A stretch of DNA of 64,000 bases from Sternotherus odoratus (lineage: Eukaryota; Chordata; Testudines; Kinosternidae). Of the stretch, positions 1-12,400 are shown piece by piece. The stretch spans positions 29,179,626 to 29,243,625 of the forward strand of contig JAVMKO010000004.1 of assembly GCA_032164245.1 (NCBI GenBank), in the 5' to 3' direction. Within the stretch, counting starts at the first letter, position 1. Every line of letters begins with the position of its first letter. The notes beneath the pieces are model-generated. The model saw nothing but the letters and a program-made list of their open reading frames with translations, did no database searches and was not told the DNA's origin. Both the position numbers and the translations under genes were made by a program.

Positions 1-2564
1 GTACTAAACTTTACAGTGTGTGCGGAAAACAGCCCACTTGAGACTGGAACTGAGTATGCAGAAATTAATTTCAAATGGCAGTTTTTCTAAAACATATTCA
101 TTTACAGGTGCTTAGTGTCTTCATTCATAACAATACTAGCAAGCAGTTCTGCTGACACCCTGGTAATCACCAGAGTTGGGGTTCGAACATGAGATATGTA
201 TCGAGTCTTATCCAGTTTTCTTTATAGGTATTTGTAGGGTTGTCTCCAACTTCTCCCTCAAGGACTGGATTTGTCAATAATCCATGAGGTTGAGAGGATT
301 TCTACATTCAGTTTGTTGTTTTACCATAATTGACGATCACTTTGGTTGTCTACTTAGGACACTGAATTTTTCAGTTGTGCCTCTTTTTCTTTAATAGCTT
401 GTCTGAAAGGTAGACAAAATTAGACTATGCAAGCAATGCTCCCAGCTGATAGTGTGTAAAACATAAAGTAGATGTATTTATACTAGTACATATTAGAATT
501 ATAGGAATTAATGTGATAAATAAAATTTGTAAATGTTACCCTAATATGATCTAAACATAGAAAGGGGAAACTCTCTTCAGTTCTTAGCTTACAAATAGAT
601 ATTTGTGTCCTTAATTATGTGTAACTTTCAGGAATCACACTATGCTCAGATCTTCACATGAGGTTTCCTCCAATGTGATTTCACTTCCTTGAGGCTGTAG
701 ACAAGATTCAGGATGTATTACTGTCCTTACAGTCAAAACGGGATTGACTAGACTGTTCTTTGGTGACACTTCAGTGTCCCCTCTTCAATGTCTTGGCCAC
801 AGAGACAAATGCTCCATCATAAAGTGATTACATCAAAGAAAACTTATTTGTATTGTGATTCTTCTATACAGAAAGATTTCCGCCCACCCCCCACCCCAAC
901 CCTTGAGGGTGTTTTATATTATAAAAATTCTGCTTGTTAGGGAAACATTTAGGTTGGTTGACGGTTTTTTGGTTTGTTTTTACATTTACAGGTTAATTAA
1001 GTTATTTGCCAACAGAGAATAAAATTTCTTTTCTATGTTTTAAGAAACAAATGCTGTGTCTGATCAAATTTTACTGACTGTTAGAAAAGAAAAATCCTTT
1101 CTTGGCTGGCAATCCAAGTTCCATTGAAAGTAATATTTTATTTTTGAGTCCTGATGCAAACTTACTGCATAATAAAAGTTCAGTTACATCTTTCATCCAG
1201 TGGCTTCCAAGTTCATTACACAAATGCGTAGGTATTCATTCCAGATACTTCTCTGTACCTTGGTTACTGTAAGTTACTTTCACATGATCACACAGTGAGT
1301 GAGCGGCAAAGTAAGGAATAAATTCCAGGTCTTTTAAATCCCAGCCTTAACCCTGCGTCTCCCATACTATGTATGTGACGTATATCTGTGTGCCAAATCT
1401 TGTAATCTATACTTTTGGAATATTCCTGTTGAGATCTGTATGTTATGCCTGAGTAAACTTTGGAAGATTTGACTCCATGTGAATAAATGCTATAATATTA
1501 TAAAGCATATACTTAGATTAATATAATTCTACAAATTCCATACCATGGATGGTTAAACAATAAAATATATTACTTCCTTTTGTATATGAAATTGCTTTAT
1601 GTACATTTGGCTACATATGCTGTTTGGGCTCATTTAAAATGATTCTTGTGATGTACCTATTTGCTGTGTACAGTTGTTTTGGTTTTTTTTAAAGCCTTAC
1701 TTCAGAGAGAATTTTAGTTCTTAGTGCTATTGCTTTTCATGTGCTAATCCTGAAAAGGATAGACTGGAAACAGAGTGAAGGTAAATCATCTCTGTCATAC
1801 GTATCCCAGAATGCCAGTCTTGTATGGGTGTGTTCTTCTTTCAAAAAGTATCTTATTACAGACTGACGCTGGAGGCTGCTGTGGTTGGAAAACCCACAAT
1901 TGTGCAACTTTTATATGTGCTTTTATTGTCTGTGCTGTTTTTCACATCTCTTGCCTGCTTCTCATTTCCTGAAACAGAACTAACTTACAAGAACTGTGGT
2001 GTTTGTTAATAATAAGGAATGACCGTCTTCCTGAATCCGATTACGTGCGATCATTAAGATACTGGTATCTTTCAAGTCAGGTGAGTATCAGTCTGGTAAC
2101 CTGTTTTATCTTCCCACCATTCATCTGTTTATTATTTGATAAGCCGTTGGGTATAGGAGGATTTTTCTAGGAAAGTATAGTTAATGTGAGGTTAAATTAT
2201 CTTTATTGTCCGGGTTGTGGCTTTTAAAATGTGTGTGTGTGAGAGAAACCCATTTTTTGGACAATAGCAACTGGGTTTGATTATCCTCTCCTCCCCACCA
2301 ATTTGACACTGGTGGAACTGCACTGCTTCCAGTGATGTTACTCCCAATTTACACTGATGTAAGTGAGAGGAGAGTCAGGCCCAGTAAATTCATGCTTTTA
2401 GGATAAAGTCATTGACATTTACTGCAATAATACAATTGCTTGGATTATTAGAGTGCATTTCTTTCTCATATTAACTTTGCTATTGGATCTCTGTAGCTTC
2501 AGACTTTCCTTAGCTGAAAAGTGGGACTGCAAATAAATGTTAAATGCCAAAATTTTGGAAATCT

Positions 2565-2760
2565 AGACAGTGCAGCCTAGTGGATCGCGTACTGGACTGG
2601 TAGTCAGATGCTCTGACTTCGGTGACCAGCATGGCCACTGACCAGCTGTGTGAACTTGGACAAGCCACTTCCCCTTCTGTGCTTCTGTTCCCCCACAGTC
2701 CTTCTGTCTGCCTTGTCTGTGTAGACTAAGGAGTTGGGACAAAAATCTTTCTTAATATAT
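2565..2760 (+). repeat. MIR/CORE-SINE-like copy
   Basis: The block has the typical order of a MIR-type SINE: a tRNA-like head (around 'cctagtggatcgcgtactgg'), then a core with 'ccactgaccagctgtgtgaa' and 'cttggacaagccacttcccc', then 'gtgcttctgttcccc'. The core match to the MIR phrase 'ctgtgtgaccttgggcaagt' is clear by eye. It is an old, diverged copy. Confidence 0.65.
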
Positions 2761-4156
2761 ATTTGAACAGGGCCTCACACAGTGGAGTCTTAATTTGTAA
2801 TGAAAGGAGTGCCAGGGCTCAAGCAATTTTTCTTTACATTCATAACTGATGAGAAAAGCCCAGAGGTGACGGGGCTGTAACTGTCCAGTGTAGAGATGCC
2901 AGAACTCAACCTGACACAAACTAAAGAATGACCAGAACTATTCTGTCAAGGAATTTCGCAGTGTATGATGCTCTAGGAACTCAGTCCTGCACCCACTGAA
3001 GTCAATGGACAATTTTGAAGTTATTTGCAAATCATTGAGGTCAATGGCAGAAAAAGGCCGCCCTCACTAGAGAGAAGTTTTGGGACATGCCTGATCATTT
3101 GCTTTGAGGACAGTATTGATAATATCACTGGACAAAATAACCTCTCCTCCAGAGGTGATGCGTGAGGGGGGGTCACGCAGGGTCACGTGTCCTGCAGATT
3201 TCTGCCAGGGTTTATATAATTTTATTTTTGCAGAGAATAGGTTCTAAATTTTGCCTCCACCCAGTATTAACAATTGTCACCTCTACTGTACTGTTAACTT
3301 TTATTCTTAGAAATAATATATCTGCATTTAATTATATGAAATCTGAATAATATCTGCACAAGAATGTATTCGTATGGGGCACAGATAATATATACAGAAG
3401 GTTCATTCGTTATTTGGGCATAGCCACTTGCTCAAAAGCAGGTATTAGGTGACTGCTCAGCCTTGTTTATTCAGATCAACAAAATATGCTTATCTTTTCC
3501 ACGGAGCCTCCAACTACCACTCATGTAGGTATAACTGTTGCTCGGGGCCACCCCACCCACTCCCAAGTGACATAAATAACACTGGCCTAGGCGCCAGTGG
3601 GGACAGTGCTATGTCAGAAGGAGAAGCTCTCTAACAAAGCTCGTTGGGGGTGGATTAATTAAGTCAACGGGAGAGCAGCCCTCTCCCATTGGCTTACAGC
3701 ATCTACAGTAAAGAACTTACGGTGGCACAGCTGCTTCGGTGTAGCTGCACTCCTGTAAGCTCCCTAGCATAGTATGTGCAAAACACATTGGTGCATTAAA
3801 ATTCACACCTTTCTAGTGCGTATTGTTACACCATGTACACAACACTCTTTCCTTTAAGCTACTAAAGATGGAGCCCCGGAATATGGCATCTCTACATCTT
3901 CTCTGTCATGTCCACACCCACAACTTCTCTTGAGGCTAAGCGAGAAACTCTCTTAGCTTTTCCTCCTGGTCTTATTTTCAAGTCACTTATTCAGTCCAGT
4001 TGCCTTTCTTTGAACCCTTTCTGGGTCCATGATATCACTAGTACTGATATGGTTTTTCTAAACAGAAAAATTACTACAATAAGTAATGTCTTGCCTCATT
4101 ATTTCAAAAGAGGAACTTCTCTTCTCGAACATCAGTATTTTGCAATACTCACTTAC

Positions 4157-4334
4157 AATAATAATTGCAGCAAGGCATGTGGCTTCTCCACATAGAAAAT
4201 AATGGTTGGACTCACAATGGGGACTTGGGTGCCCAACTGGCACCTAGACACCGTAGTCTCAACACCTGTAATTCTATAGGTGCCTAACCTCCCACAATGC
4301 CCACATTTTCACAGGTAAAGTCCCCTGACTGCCT
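4157..4334. repeat. Interspersed repeat, copy 1 of a local pair
   Basis: This block recurs about 1 kb downstream (5162-5387) in the same orientation. Shared landmarks in order are 'ctccacatagaaaataa', 'gggtgcccaactggca', 'cgtagtctcaa', 'taattctataggtgcctaa', 'cccacaatg', 'ttcacaggtaaa' and 'agtcccctg'. Both are diverged and probably belong to one transposon family. Confidence 0.6.
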
Positions 4335-5161
4335 TAATTTCTGCTAGCAGGTCAGTAAGCATGGAGCCACCTCAGACCTGATGCCACTGAAGACTAAATA
4401 ATCTCTTGTATTACTTCAGATTTCACTTAATTCAGGTGGGAGGTGCAAAGTTCATACACTTTCCAAATGGTCATTATACTCCTCCAAGAGAATACTCGCT
4501 GCAGCAGCAACCATGTTTGTGTGGTGAACTGACAGCAACTGAACTAGAGGTGAAGCATCACCCCTAAAGTGTAAACCAGTGTGCCTAAGAAAACAAGGAT
4601 TTGGAATTAACTGGTTCAACCGCTTGAGCAAGGACTGGGTTTTTTCTTCCTTGTTTGTCCAGTACCATGTGCACTCAGTATTGATAATATAGTCTCTTCG
4701 AGAGATGTAATAAGCTGGGTTGGCTTTGAGATGTAGGAAACTGTTGTCTTAACTGAGCATTAATAACAGGGCTTATTCCTCAATCACATTGCCAAATGAA
4801 ACTCCAACTCAACAGACATCAGATAGGGGCAGGTTAAGATGGGTGTTATACCCAGAAGTGAGACTCTCCTGACTTTTCAGTATTTATATTCTTAACAGTA
4901 ATTTTGGATGAAGAAGGATTTTTGGCTTAAAGGGGTAGAGCTGGGACTGTCTCGTTGGTCCCTCATTGTAATTAGATATGGGAGAATTTCCCATGGGAAA
5001 TTCCAGCTTTTGTGGAAAATATTTACTGCCATATATGGCATGAAGATTTCTAAACAAATACATCACTTAAAAAAAACTAGATGCAGTTGAGGCAGTTTAA
5101 ATATTCCCATGAAATAATTTAGCAGCTGCCTTAAAAGCAAATCATGAAAGACATGTAATAG

Positions 5162-5387
5162 GAATAATAATTACAGCGAGGCATGTCTAGTGGATTCTCC
5201 ACATAGAAAATAAGGGTTGAACTCACAATGAGAACCTGGGTGCCCAACTGGCAGTTAGGCATCGTAGTCTCAAAACCCACAAGCAGCTGCTGCGTAATTC
5301 TATAGGTGCCTAATTTCCCACAATGTCCCGGAGGTATTTCACAGGTAAAAAAATAAAATAAAATAAATAAAGTCCCCTGGCTGCCTA
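5162..5387. repeat. Interspersed repeat, copy 2 of a local pair
   Basis: Same landmarks as the block at 4157-4334. This copy also has extra segments ('acaagcagctgctgcg' and an A-rich 'aaaataaaataaataa' tract), so it is not a simple recent tandem duplication. It abuts the inverted repeat that follows, and both may belong to one element. Confidence 0.6.
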
Positions 5388-5426
5388 AAAGATAAAAGTT
5401 AGGCACTGTGTTGCTTAGTGTTGCAA

Positions 5427-5620
5427 CCCCCAAGTCCCTTGGGTATCCCACCCTTAGTATTTTACTGCCAAATGTTATTTACTGTTGTTAAAGACCTAAA
5501 CTTCCTCACCTTGCTCATATATGTGGTATATCTTTGATTCAGGGGAACTATTCCCATGAATAAGGTAAATAAGGTTTGGCAGTAAAATGCTAAGGGCGGG
5601 ATACCAAAGAGACTTAGGGG
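5427..5620. repeat. Inverted repeat with 44-bp arms
   Basis: The left arm (5427-5470) and right arm (5577-5620) are imperfect reverse complements, e.g. 'tagtattttactgcca' against 'tggcagtaaaatgcta', separated by about 106 bp. The structure suits the fold-back end of a non-autonomous DNA transposon, but I did not find a target-site duplication. Confidence 0.55.
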
Positions 5621-6084
5621 TCTGTTAAGAAATGCACACTGTGCAACTAAGAATTTTTATGTTTTTCTTTCTAGACAGAAACATTAATTAGCATAAGCTA
5701 TCTTTTTTTTTTGGCTGGGAAGTTCCCCAGCATAAACTTTTGAACCTCACATAAGCTAGGTAAGTTTTTTTAATACTCCTGACATCAATTTACTTTCATG
5801 CAGAATAACATGCAAATGCAATAAATTTGCTTTGTCTCTGGTGGAGAAAGAAATCGTAGATCGTGTTAAATGATTTTAGAAGAGTGTTTAGACATAGGAC
5901 TTTGTTTCGAAGCCTGTTTGATGAATAAAGAAACTGAATTAGACAACACTTAAACCTAATTATGTAAATGTAACATACTGCCAGCCACTAATTGACATAG
6001 TGTTGGAAGAATCAGCTACTTTGGGTAGGTTATTCCATAATTTCTTAGTTTCTGTTCTTGACTCTTCCTTTGGAGCAGCTGGTT

Positions 6085-6165
6085 CTGGCCACTGTCAGAA
6101 ACAGGATACTAGCTAGATGGACCATTAGTCTGGGCCAAAAGGGCAATTCTTATATTCCTCAGTCA
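6085..6165 (+). repeat. CR1 LINE 3' tail fragment
   Basis: The block reads 'ctggccactgtcagaaacag', 'gatactagctagatggacca', then 'gtctgggcc' and 'aattcttatattcct'. This is the familiar 3' end of turtle CR1 LINEs, so the element points along the + strand and is strongly 5'-truncated. Confidence 0.6.
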
Positions 6166-7339
6166 TTAAAATAAATCAATATTTGGGGTGAAAACCTGGC
6201 CCCACTGAAGCCAGCAGCAAAACTCCCATTGACTTCAGTGGAGCCAGGATTTCACTGCATGTCTTTTTCCTTTGTTTGATTCCCAGGGGACTAACTTTCA
6301 AACCTGGCTATCTAAACTGCAAATGCAGAATTTACAGGCACAGCTTCTATGTGGACGGAGTGGGTGCTTCCCTGCACAAATGAGAAACTGTACATATAAG
6401 CACTCATTTTGCAGGCACTATCTAGGTGATCACTTTGAATGTGTGTTCGTGTTCTGACCACTTTTAAATTAGCCATCAATGTGTAGGTGGCCGGATCATT
6501 TGAGCACTAATTTAGAATAATTGACTGTAGTGACTCCTTTTCTTAAAATCCACCTTGTAATATGCCCACACCAGATTTAGGTGCGGTGTAAAAAGGATAA
6601 AATGTAAAGACATGCTATTATTCTGCAAAGCTGAGCTCTCACCACAAGGGGACAGAAATGAAACATTAAAGGACTTAACATTATGTGCCTTAAATATATA
6701 AAATAAAGATTACCTAGACTTTTGCAGAAAGCCTATGAAAAATGTGATCCGTATGTGAGGTTTTTTCCCCCCAGGGGTTGGCTCCACTAACGTATTCCTG
6801 AACTCCCTTTCACTTCCTCCAACCCTTAAAGACACATGTCCTACATTATTCCCTTTCATACAGAGCATCTGGGAGTTGGAGACTGAGAAACCTTAAATTT
6901 TTCTCCTCTGGCATCTGTAGAGCCTGTCATACTAACTTTGCTTATATGAGAAGACCCATTAGCTTCTGTTAGGAGTACTCACCTGATTAAAGTTATGCAT
7001 ACATTTGTGTTTCCAGGATCAAGCCCCTAGATAGCCACCCTGACGCACCGAGTGAGCTTATTTTAATGTTTTTAAAATATAATTTCTTTTATTAAAAATA
7101 TTATTACTTTAATATTAGGTAGAAAACTAATAGTGTGATGGATTGCATTTCAAGTGGCTATTTACTATCTGTATGCTACCATAGTTGTCGTGATATTATA
7201 TGAAAATTTGAACATACAGCACCCTCTGGTCTTAAAATCCTTTGTCTGATTAGCCTTAAAATTGCATAAGTAATATTCCCAAATTAGATGATTTTTCTGT
7301 ACTGTTAATTAAATGACCATAAAGAGTGGAATACAGAAT

Positions 7340-7420
7340 CATAACTGCCTCAGCACAGAGGGCTGGACCTGGTGACTTTTAAAGGTCCCATCCATACATA
7401 CACTTCTATAATTATTAGAG
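7340..7420 (+). repeat. CR1 LINE 3' tail fragment
   Basis: 'gggctggacctggtgacttt' followed by 'aaaggtcccatcc' and 'cttctataatt' matches the CR1 3' tail pattern (ggctggactagatgacct...ggtcccttcc...tctatgatt) with many substitutions. It is an old 5'-truncated copy. Confidence 0.5.
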
Positions 7421-8964
7421 ATAGACTAGTCCTGTAGTTCACGTTGCCCTCCATCCCCTGCTAATAGTATCTTTGAGTACTATTGCACTGCATCCTTTTC
7501 TTTAATAAGAGATTATTATTGTCTGGGAGTTTTGTAGCTGAATTTCTTCAGTAACTCTCATTGCCATGAATTCCACAAGAATCCACTGTAGATGGGGTTA
7601 TAACAATGATGAGATAAAGAGTAACTGAGAGCTTTGGGAACACAGTAGCCAGACTTGTGAATATCTGTATACTGGTGGCTAGATGATACCAAGGAATCCT
7701 AGACAGCCTACTGTGAATATAATGTACTATAAATTAAGTTACAGTTTTCTTATCTTCTTACAAAAGAAGATACCTGCTCAAATTATCTAACTTTCTACTA
7801 CTTGATCTAATTCTAGTCTGTATTGCTTCTGGTATAGGAAGTCATCTGAAAACAAATTGTATGCAACTTTACTGATTCCCGATGTTTTCCACTTTAATCA
7901 CCCGGGTATGTTCACATACCCCTGTTCAGGCAGGTTAAGAAACTAGCCAGTAGGTGGCAATGTTGGGTTATGTTACCAGAATTGTAGTGTATATCAAGCC
8001 TTTGTTTTTTGTTCTTTTAAAAGACTTTTAGTGCTCGTTAAGGTTTTGTGAACACTTGATCCTGAAAACATTTACACACATGAGTAACTTTATGCACACG
8101 AGTAGTCCCATTGAGTTCAATGAGACTACTGGTGTGTGTTTGCAGGATCAAGGTCTAAAGTGCTGGGCATCTTTGGAGATTGAGAGTGAGGTTTCCAAAG
8201 GCATATAAGGGAGTTAGTTGCCTAACTCTTCTTTGTGTCCAACAGTCTTCTTCAAACTCCCCTGTGTGTCCAAAGACAGAAGCAGCAGCAAGAGCAAATA
8301 TTACTCCATCTTCCCCTAGCATTGCCCTGCTGCTGTGCCTCAAACCTGATAGTGGGATAGCTAAAATGTTTGGAGTATATGAATTAGAATTTTGGAATTA
8401 CAGGAGCTGTAAACCTCCCTTTTCAAATATTTTAGGTGAGTATCTAGGGGTGATGATAGTGGACTGGAGGTTGCTTAGAGCTCACTGTGGAAGGCAGCAA
8501 AGCCCCGATGATAATTTACAGCCAGACACTAATACTGCATATCTCTTACTTATTTTACAGCATCCAAAAAGTGTGCTAGTAAGACTTGGTCCCTGCTCCC
8601 CAAAGAGCTTATGATCCAAATACCAGACAAGAAACACAGCTTATTCTAAATGGAAGAGGATAGGGAAGTGGGGGGGGGGGGGAGGGGAGGAAAAAGAGGC
8701 ATAGGAAGGAGATGAATTTGCTGAAAGTTTTTAATCCCAATTCTAGATGGAGCAAGTCTCCAGAACAGCTCCAAAATCTGAAGTATGTGGGAGGCATTTC
8801 AATGCAAAAACAAAATGTGACTCTCTCCTTGTTTTCCCTCTTCAGTCCTCCTGCCTTTACTTGGGGGATAGGATTTTTCCCTCTCATTTCTGCACTGTGT
8901 GGTGCCTGAATCAGTCTTCTTAAGCTCATGTATATGACTGACAAGGAGAGCTGTTTCTGGCAAG

Positions 8965-9475
8965 ATGGGTTTTCCCCTCACTCCCCCGGCCTTGTTTCCT
9001 CTCTCTCTTCTGTGTTCTGCCTCCATTCCTGCTCCAGCCAGGCCTGTCCTGTTTCTCATCCGTCCTTTCCTCCCTGACTTCTCTTTTCTCTCATTTCCTT
9101 CTTGTCTTTCCCCCCTTTCTCCTCTTACTTGTCCTGTCTCTCTCATCTGCCATTCTATGCTTCCTCTCACTGTTTCACCTGTTCTCCTAGTCATGTCACC
9201 TTCACCCCATCCTTCCCTCCTCACTGTCAGGGCCGGCTCCAGGCACCAGCAGAGAAAGCACGTGCTTGGGGAAGCACATTTTAAGGGGCGTCATTCCGAC
9301 CATTTCATGGGGCAAGGGGGAGCAGTTGCGCTCTTCGTGTTTGGGGTGGCAAAAAAGCTAGAGCCAGCCCTGCTCACTATTCTCTTCCTCTTCTCCTCCT
9401 CTAGCTCATCTCCGCTCACTTTCTGCTCTTCTTTCCTGATTCTCCTTTGTCCTCCCTCCCTAAAAAGAACAAAGC
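8965..9475. repeat. Polypyrimidine low-complexity tract
   Basis: The + strand is dominated by C and T for about 260 bp (8980-9227) and again at 9373-9470, with stretches such as 'tttcctctctctcttctgtg' and 'ttctcctcctctagctcatc'. It is split by a 145-bp MITE. Open frames on both strands are by-products of the composition. Confidence 0.7.
9228..9372. mobile_element. hAT-type MITE with 8-bp target duplication
   Basis: The element starts 'cagggccggctcc' and ends 'gagccagccctg', near-perfect terminal inverted repeats. It is flanked by 'ctcactgt' (9220-9227) and 'ctcactat' (9373-9380), an 8-bp duplication with one mismatch. An 8-bp duplication plus CAGGGCC ends is diagnostic of the hAT superfamily. 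At 145 bp it has no coding capacity. It sits inside a polypyrimidine tract, which is continuous once the element is removed. Confidence 0.8.
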
Positions 9476-12400
9476 GTTAGAGTGCCTTACGTGACAAGTT
9501 CAATCACACACGTCTGGGAAAGAAAGAAATTTTAGGGAGGCTGTGCGCTAGAAGGGGCAGGTATCTGTTTGGTTGTATACGGGTATGAGCTGACCCTGCT
9601 GCCATAGACTTTTACCTAATAGGGAACTCTTCCCCAAACCTTTGATCTCTCACCTGATTTGGCTGCATTGTGGGAACCAGTCAGGCATTCCGCTTCCTGC
9701 TTTGACAGAGAGGGAAGGACAGCAGTCAGCATCAGGAAGGGATCTGTAGTGTGGTTCAGCCACAGAAAAAGGGACATAGCGTCACTGTGACCTGGAGGCA
9801 GCAGTAGTTCAGTACCTTAGTCAATCTTTAGCCTCTCTATTGATCCTGTCAGTACGTCCCAATGGTGAGGGTATTCTTTAAAATAATAAATGTTATACAT
9901 CACACATTTGTCCACAACACTCTGCCTCTTTCCACCTCATCAGAAACTGTAGAATCACAAAGTTAGTTTTTGTTGCTCAGCTGAGATCTACAAATGCGCA
10001 AGGCCTCCAAAAGTGGAGCAATGAGTGACATTTTACATGTTCAGTATTCGCTACACAAGGCAAGTGTTGTACCAGCAGAACCTTCCTGTGGAATTGAATA
10101 GAGAATGGTAGAGTTTTCTATAGAGTTTTGAACCAACTGCTAGAACTCCAGAGCAGTAATATGATTCTTCAGTATAGATACACTAGTTGCAGCTCCATAA
10201 TCAATGACGAGCTGAGTTTTCCACTTAAATAAAAGGTTCAGGTTAAATATGAAGAGCCAGACAGCCCCAAGTGTTCAAAATCGCAAGTTATGCCCCACAG
10301 AATTAGGAAGGAGACTGGCTCAAAATTCATGAGCTGTTAAAGAAATAATCAAGTTAAAGGATTTTTTTATTTGCCTTTTGATTGGGGCCTTTGTGGTTTA
10401 CATTATCAGGCTTTCCTCAACAATTGTGAGGGTTATTCATTTAATTTTTTTCTTAAAATGAAAGCTGAGATTCTCACATACTCAGTCAACTCCAAGAGTT
10501 CTAAAATAAACCCCAATTATCATGCATCTAGTTTTCAGATAATAGGAATTGGCAACACTGGAAGAATACATTGTATCCTTTCTCTCCAAAATTACAGCAT
10601 TAGCTCTTTGGGCACAGAATACATTTTCTAAGAATTTACAAGTAAATTGGTTGGGTTAATATTAATTTTAAATGGGTCCTTTTGTGTTTTTTTTTATTGT
10701 ATTTTTGTTTTTTGTGTCCCAAATTGTCTTAGTTGAGGCATTATCTGTCTGCACAAAAATTGGCAGAAGGGTGACTCTTGGGTAAATTTAGTACAATGGG
10801 TAGGGTTTTTACTTTTTAAAAAAATAAATGTTTTAGAATTAATAGTCGTCTTCCAATGTTCTTTGTAAGTGAAGACTTATCTGAGGAACAACGGTCTTCA
10901 GAGAAATGCCCCTCTTTCAAAATGGCTGCCATCACTCAGTGTTCTCAAAGGGACCAAAGCCACAGATTGCCCTTAGTAAGAATGGAGCCAGAACTATCAG
11001 GGGTTCACCAGCTTGCCCCTCTGTCTCGACAGGCACACTAACAACTTAGCCTATAATGATCCAGGCTCGCCTTAATTGGAATTAAATGTTGAAAAATCAA
11101 TCTATATAGCACGGTAAGTATGTTGGATAAATACTTGAGAAGACTGTGTGTGAAAACAGGGTGCTTTACGGCCATGCCAGGGGAACAAATGTTAGTTAGC
11201 ACGGTAAGTTACTCTAGCCTAGATGACATCTGAGAATCAGCACATTGACAAATCAGGAAAAGATTCCTACTGCAGCTTCTCCTGGTGCATCATCCTCCCA
11301 TTCTTTTCCCTTTCTCCGGTGGATCATAGTTCTTGTTGAAACATCGTAGAATCAATTCCTGGTAAAGTAGCCCTGTAATATGATTGTAAAACATCAAATT
11401 AGTTGATCAAAAAAGCAGGTTTTACTGGTGGCTGACCCCAATGGAGCTATGTTGATTTACATCAACTGATGATATGGTCTACACAATTTAAATGAGACAA
11501 CCACCCAGCAAACATGAATGAAGTTACACTGATTTACTCCAGTTGAGAATCATACCCATGTTTTTAGGGAGAATTGTGTATTCTGTGACTAAATGTGGAG
11601 TGACTTAAGTTATAATTTTATGCAGGTTTCCTCAAACTTAAAAGAACACTGATCATATATTTAAGGTTTTCTCCTTGGTGGGACTTGAATTCTAATGACT
11701 AAAATATCAGAAACATTTTGATATATACAGGATGAAGCAAATTAAATGAATATCTTTTAAGAAGGGCTTCTAACATGGTCGCTGATCCCTTTAATGGAAT
11801 TGGACCAAGCTCTCCTGTTCCTGGCCAGGTGTGCCCTAGTCTGGTGTAATGAGGCTACCCTCGGGGTTATAAATGAGGGATAGCCCGAAGGCAAGAAAGC
11901 ATTCAGAACCCATAGAAAGAATTCAGAACTCCTTGTCCACGAAGAGGGGAGAGTCCTGAATAGAGAGCTCAAAGGAAGAGCAGACCTGAGATGAGAGGTT
12001 CAGGGTGAGGATGCTGCTCCTAAAGCAGGAAGCGGTGAAAATGCCATAGTAGAGCAGTGGTGCCAGATCAGGCTGGTGAAAGCAGAAGGGGAGAAAGCAG
12101 TTGGAGGATCACCTACAAACTTCCCACACCAGAGCGCCATGGCCAGAGAAGGCGGAAGGCTGAGAATAGCAAAGGAAAACTGAAGCCAGAGCAGGCTGAG
12201 GCTGGGAATGATAGAGGGTGAGCCCGCTGATGGCTCCAGGCAAGAGCTGAGAAGGAAACAGAGCAGAGAAGCACCCCAGCTAGAGGGGCTAGGGTGAGGC
12301 ATAGTGAGAAGGCATACGGGGGAGCTGGAGCACAGTGAGAGACATCTGAGCTGTACTTGGTGTGGATGGACTTGGGGGACTTGAAAGAGTGAATGTACCA

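Larger units (their letters stand above)
1..8000. other. Non-coding sequence upstream of ALPK1 start, part 1
   Basis: I find no exon of any gene I recognise here; open frames are all under about 110 codons with no conserved motif. The stretch is AT-rich. It holds a MIR-like SINE near 2.6 kb, a GC-richer MITE-like block at about 3.5-3.78 kb, a duplicated repeat at 4.16 and 5.16 kb, an inverted repeat at 5.43/5.58 kb and CR1-type 3' tails near 6.1 and 7.4 kb. It is either intron 1 of ALPK1 (the human gene has a large first intron after a non-coding exon) or the 5' flank; the sequence alone does not decide. Confidence 0.6.

Noticed and set aside
8965..9480. 171-codon open frame
   Set aside because: It is low-complexity pyrimidine DNA crossing a MITE, with Leu/Ser/Pro-rich composition and no conserved motif.
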